A stretch of DNA of 64,000 nucleotides from Rhodococcus oxybenzonivorans (GTDB lineage: Bacteria > Actinomycetota > Actinomycetes > Mycobacteriales > Mycobacteriaceae), in contig NZ_CP021354.1 in NCBI RefSeq assembly GCF_003130705.1, positions 6,076,001 through 6,140,000 on the forward strand, in the 5' to 3' direction. The number at the start of each line of letters is the position of its first letter. Position 1 is the first letter of the stretch. Shown one piece after another: positions 61,031-64,000 of this stretch. The notes under the pieces were generated by a model. It searched no databases and was not told the DNA's origin. It worked only from the letters and a program-made list of their open reading frames with translations. The position numbers and the translations under genes are program-made.

Positions 61031-61882
61031 ATGACGCCCGTGACCGACCCCATGCCGAAGCCGGCGGAGACGAAATCGAGTTCGATCGGCAGCGCTCGTT
61101 CCGCGCTCATCTCGATTCTCGGTGAGTTCGTCGCCCCATATCGTCGGCCGGTGCGAACAGCTGCACTACTCTACGTCCTCACCGGCCTCGGATTCGGCGA
61201 GCCGGCGAGTAGGCAGGCGATCGCGAGGGCGGGTGCGTCCGGGCTGATCACCGCGGAGCGCGACGGTCGGCAAACGAAGTGGAGTCTCACCGAGCAGGCT
61301 CATCAGCTCTTCGTCGAAGGTGTGACGCGGGTGTTCCCCGACATGTCCGGGTCGAGCCGATGGGACGGCAGGTGGCTCGTCGTCATCGCCCCGATTCCGG
61401 AATCACACCGCGCGATGCGGAAAAAGTTGTACGCGGCGTTTCGGTGGGCGGGCTTCGGCAACCCGAGCCCAGGCGTCTGGGTCACTCCGCACGTCGACCG
61501 CTTGCCCGAAGCAAAGACGGCGATCGATTCCCTGGGGTTGTCATCGAACACCATTTCCTTCATCGGGTCTCCCGTTGACGTGGGGATTCCGGAGAACGAG
61601 TTGGTCCATCGCTCGTGGGATCTCGAAATGGTCGCCAGCAGCTACGACGAACTGTTGGCTCGGTTCGACGGAAAAAGACCCCTGTCCGGCGAGGAAGCTC
61701 TTTTTGCTCACCTAGAGCTTGCCGATGCCCTTCGCCACACTCCGTACATGGATCCGCAACTGCCCGCCGCGCTTCTTCCCAACTGGACCGGCCTCGACGT
61801 GGTCAAGCGTCTGCAGAATTTGCGTGCCGAATGGACGCCAGCAGCCCATGCGCACTGGCTATCCATCGCGCGTCTCGACTGA
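61031..61882 (+). CDS. PaaX-family transcriptional regulator
   Basis: A 283-residue regulator with a winged-helix N-terminus (SALISILGEFVAPYRRPVRT, ASRQAIARAGASGLITAERD) and the PaaX body with RWDGRWLVVIAPIPESHRAM and GFGNPSPGVWVTPHVDR. PaaX represses phenylacetate genes until phenylacetyl-CoA binds; paralogues control other aryl- or acyl-CoA pathways. No clear ribosome site precedes the ATG; starts at 61040 or 61052 are possible. It is next to the reductase-type genes and is their likely regulator. Confidence 0.88.
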   Translation: MTPVTDPMPKPAETKSSSIGSARSALISILGEFVAPYRRPVRTAALLYVLTGLGFGEPASRQAIARAGASGLITAERDGRQTKWSLTEQAHQLFVEGVTRVFPDMSGSSRWDGRWLVVIAPIPESHRAMRKKLYAAFRWAGFGNPSPGVWVTPHVDRLPEAKTAIDSLGLSSNTISFIGSPVDVGIPENELVHRSWDLEMVASSYDELLARFDGKRPLSGEEALFAHLELADALRHTPYMDPQLPAALLPNWTGLDVVKRLQNLRAEWTPAAHAHWLSIARLD

Positions 61883-62018
61883 CTTTCTCCGATACCGACC
61901 GTCTCTAGCACAGCCTTACCCACATAGTTATACATTCTTGGACACAACGTGTACTGAAACGTATCATTGAGTGAAGCGCCAATGCGGTGCGTTCCACCAA
62001 TGAAGTCGAAGGACAAAA

Positions 62019-63191
62019 GTGAGCGAACTCCACGCATCCTCGATGGCGACGCTACGAACTGTCGCCGACGACCCGGTCTCGTATGCACTGAATTGGAAAG
62101 CTGCACATAGCCGCCCCGTCATCGGATCCTTCCCCATGAATTTTCCGTCGGAGATCGTCCACGCCGTTGGCGCACTCCCGGTGATCATCCAAGAGAGCAA
62201 GACCCCGATCACCGAGGGCCGCAGCATGCTCGCCGAGTTCTACTGCGGATACACCCGGAGCGTCGCCGATCAGGCATCCATAGGGGAACTCGATGTCTTC
62301 GATGGTTTCGTTGTTGCCGACCATTGCGTTCAGCTCCTGGGAGCTGTGGACGCCATCCGCTACTCCCGTCCGGAAAAACCGGTGCACTTCGCGCAATTCA
62401 CCAGCGCGATGGACGACGCTTGGACCAAACCTCGCGTCGACGGGCGGATCAGTGATCTGAAGACCGAGATCGAGACCGTCGTGCGCGCCCGCCTCACCGA
62501 CGCCGATCTGGCCCGAAGCATCAAAGCCTTCAATGAGAACCGCCGTCTGCTTCGCCATTTCTACGACTTACGCCGGTCCGGACGAGCACGCATCACCGCC
62601 AGCGAGATGCAGCTACTCGTCAAGTCGAGCATGGTGATGGACATCCATGAGCACACAGCGGTCTTGCTCGAACTGCTCGATAGAATTGTCGTACGCGACG
62701 AGGCACCGGACGACCTCGTGCGGCTCCACCTGTCGGGTCACTTCTGCCATGCACCCAAGCCCGAGATTCTCGACGTCATAGAAGAATCCGGTGGTCTCGT
62801 AGTCGACGACGATCTTTACACCGGCTTCCGGTACATCTCCACGGACGTCCCCGAAGACGGAGATCCCCTCGCTGCGCTGTCAACGTGGTACTTGGAACGA
62901 AACATCAACGCGCCGTGCCCGACACGAGTTACCAATAAAGTCGACTGGGACACCTACCTGCTGGAATCGCTCGAGGCGAGCCGCTCGGTAGGCGTCGTCG
63001 TGCTGATGGCCAAATTCTGTGAACCTCACATGCTGTACTACCCGGAGTTACGCAAGGCGCTAGAGGCCCACGGAGTTCAATCGCTACTGATCGAGACCGA
63101 ACACGAAGGTATTCCGATCGAGACTTTGCGCACAAAGATGGAGACGTTCGTCGAGCGAATCCGCCGTCACCCGTCGCCCCTTCCGGCTTGA
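62019..63191 (+). CDS. 2-hydroxyacyl-CoA dehydratase / benzoyl-CoA reductase-type subunit (BcrC/HgdB-like)
   Basis: A 390-residue protein of the HgdB/BcrC/BadD family. The start region GSFPMNFPSEIVHAVGALPV is the family signature (usually GYFPxYxPxEIxxAxGxxP). Candidate iron-sulfur cysteines are Cys76 (FYCGYTRS), Cys103 (ADHCVQ), Cys243 (SGHFCHAPKPE), Cys300 and Cys334 (KFCEPHMLYYPELRKAL). These enzymes use a [4Fe-4S] cluster and ATP-driven electrons from an activase to make ketyl radicals or reduce aryl-CoA. They are normally anaerobic. GTG start has GAAGGA upstream. The second subunit gene follows by 27 bases. No activase gene lies in the window. Confidence 0.82.
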   Translation: MSELHASSMATLRTVADDPVSYALNWKAAHSRPVIGSFPMNFPSEIVHAVGALPVIIQESKTPITEGRSMLAEFYCGYTRSVADQASIGELDVFDGFVVADHCVQLLGAVDAIRYSRPEKPVHFAQFTSAMDDAWTKPRVDGRISDLKTEIETVVRARLTDADLARSIKAFNENRRLLRHFYDLRRSGRARITASEMQLLVKSSMVMDIHEHTAVLLELLDRIVVRDEAPDDLVRLHLSGHFCHAPKPEILDVIEESGGLVVDDDLYTGFRYISTDVPEDGDPLAALSTWYLERNINAPCPTRVTNKVDWDTYLLESLEASRSVGVVVLMAKFCEPHMLYYPELRKALEAHGVQSLLIETEHEGIPIETLRTKMETFVERIRRHPSPLPA

Positions 63192-63218
63192 ATCCGCCGC
63201 ACACTTCAGGAGTTCACC

Positions 63219-64000
63219 ATGACGCTCGCAGATCAGAATCAAGACAAGACCAACCGCCTGAAGAGCACTCGGCTCGGCGGGAAGATGACCGCAGACTACT
63301 GGGACAACATCTTCACCGCGAAGGAACGCGGCAAACACGTCGTCTGGTACAACGGCGCCGCCATGAATCCGCTCTTCCAAGCGGCGGGACTCGAATGGTG
63401 CCATGGTGAGGCCTTCGCCGCTCGACTGGCCGCGCAACACCTCGAAGAGCCTGCGCAGGCCGCCGGGGCCGAGTACGGCTACATCGGCGAGCTCTGTTCA
63501 TACGCCCGTACGCACCTAGGGTGCGCGGTTCTGACCCAACAAACCATCAGTGAACGACAGACCGGTGTGGTCGGGGTGGTGGACCAGCAGGAACTTGCAG
63601 CGAAGTTGCCCGCACCGGACTTCTTCGTCAACGGCTACGCAGGGTGCAGCACCGGACAGCAGTGGGACGCCATGACCTACCGCGTCTTCGACCGCAAGCT
63701 TCCGATCTTCAACGTGTCGCTGCCGATGTTGTGGGGCAACAAGCCCGACGCCGGCTATATGCGCGGCGAAGAATGGGAAGAAGTCAGCACGTACGCCGAA
63801 GGCCAGTTGCGCGAACTCGTCAGCTTCCTCGAGCATCAGACCGGACGACCTTTCGACTGGGACCTGTTGAGCGAGAGTATGTCCTACATCAAGCGCGCTT
63901 CCGAACTGCGACTCGAAGCGATGCAACTGTGCACGCTGGCGCCGACACCCGCGACGTACTGGGATTGGGTTGCCAGCATCGCACCCATCAACTTCCTACC
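63219..64000 (+). CDS. Benzoyl-CoA reductase-type second subunit, cut by the window end
   Basis: An open frame of 260 codons from an ATG with AGGAG upstream, running off the window. It shows RGKHVVWYNGAAMNPLFQAA, GEAFAARLAAQH, ELCSYARTHLGCAVL and NGYAGCSTGQQWD, with cysteines at 61, 93, 102 and 143. This is the layout of the larger subunits (HgdA/BcrB/BadE class). It pairs with the preceding gene to form the usual heterodimer. Full-length family members run to about 400 residues or more, so 140 or more are missing. Confidence 0.78.
   Translation, partial: MTLADQNQDKTNRLKSTRLGGKMTADYWDNIFTAKERGKHVVWYNGAAMNPLFQAAGLEWCHGEAFAARLAAQHLEEPAQAAGAEYGYIGELCSYARTHLGCAVLTQQTISERQTGVVGVVDQQELAAKLPAPDFFVNGYAGCSTGQQWDAMTYRVFDRKLPIFNVSLPMLWGNKPDAGYMRGEEWEEVSTYAEGQLRELVSFLEHQTGRPFDWDLLSESMSYIKRASELRLEAMQLCTLAPTPATYWDWVASIAPINFL

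Overview
The window reads as chromosome- or megaplasmid-type DNA of a high-GC, aerobic, catabolically versatile actinobacterium, most likely Rhodococcus. The grounds are strong G/C third-position bias, frequent GTG starts, ATGA/TGATG gene overlaps, and the mix of many acyl-CoA dehydrogenases, crotonases, SDRs, CYP108-type P450, PucR, GAF-LuxR and PaaX regulators. No rRNA, tRNA, CRISPR array or replication origin was seen. The species call is inference.

Layout. 1-132 is the tail of a 4-hydroxy-2-oxovalerate aldolase. 0.2-32 kb is a large acyl-CoA catabolic region. It holds an LLM oxidoreductase/PucR/SDR operon, a transporter operon, a TetR gene divergent from a thioesterase, a BadI-type ring hydrolase, acyl-CoA dehydrogenases, crotonases, a MenB-like enzyme and a BadH-type dehydrogenase. 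It also holds an HMG-CoA-lyase-like enzyme, a CoA-transferase, a thiolase, two acyl-CoA synthetases, two MaoC hydratases and a FadR-type GntR regulator. Twelve copies of a GntR-like operator (core GGNCNGNCC) precede most of these units and one regulator gene at 56 kb. A second palindrome, AACGATCGTT, marks three units and is probably the TetR site. 32-40 kb carries a tandem LuxR pair, then a terp-like oxidation set: ferredoxin, CYP108-like P450, ferredoxin reductase, Zn-alcohol dehydrogenase and aldehyde dehydrogenase. 40-53 kb holds two mirrored copies of a little-described module (lipocalin-like CrtC-type protein, APH-fold kinase, small helical protein, with an alcohol or aldehyde dehydrogenase) around a second LuxR pair, plus an MFS transporter. 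53-54.5 kb is a degenerate IS701-type transposase. 54.5-64 kb holds a second PucR regulator, an atypical SDR, a CoA ligase, an NPD-family flavoenzyme, a PaaX regulator and two genes of the benzoyl-CoA reductase / 2-hydroxyacyl-CoA dehydratase family, the last cut by the window end.

How it may work together (inference). The P450 set resembles the P450terp (alpha-terpineol) operon, which oxidises the ring methyl of a p-menthane monoterpene to a cyclohexene carboxylic acid. Ligase, BadK-like hydratase, BadH and BadI would then open the ring to a substituted pimeloyl-CoA. One beta-oxidation round gives a 3-substituted glutaryl-CoA, and dehydrogenation plus hydration gives an HMG-CoA analogue. The HMG-CoA-lyase-like enzyme, CoA-transferase or synthetase and thiolase could finish it. 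The gene set therefore looks like a near-complete aerobic route for a cyclic monoterpene or related alicyclic acid.

Limits: all family assignments come from reading translated sequence from memory, with no database search. Families are usually firm; exact substrates are not.
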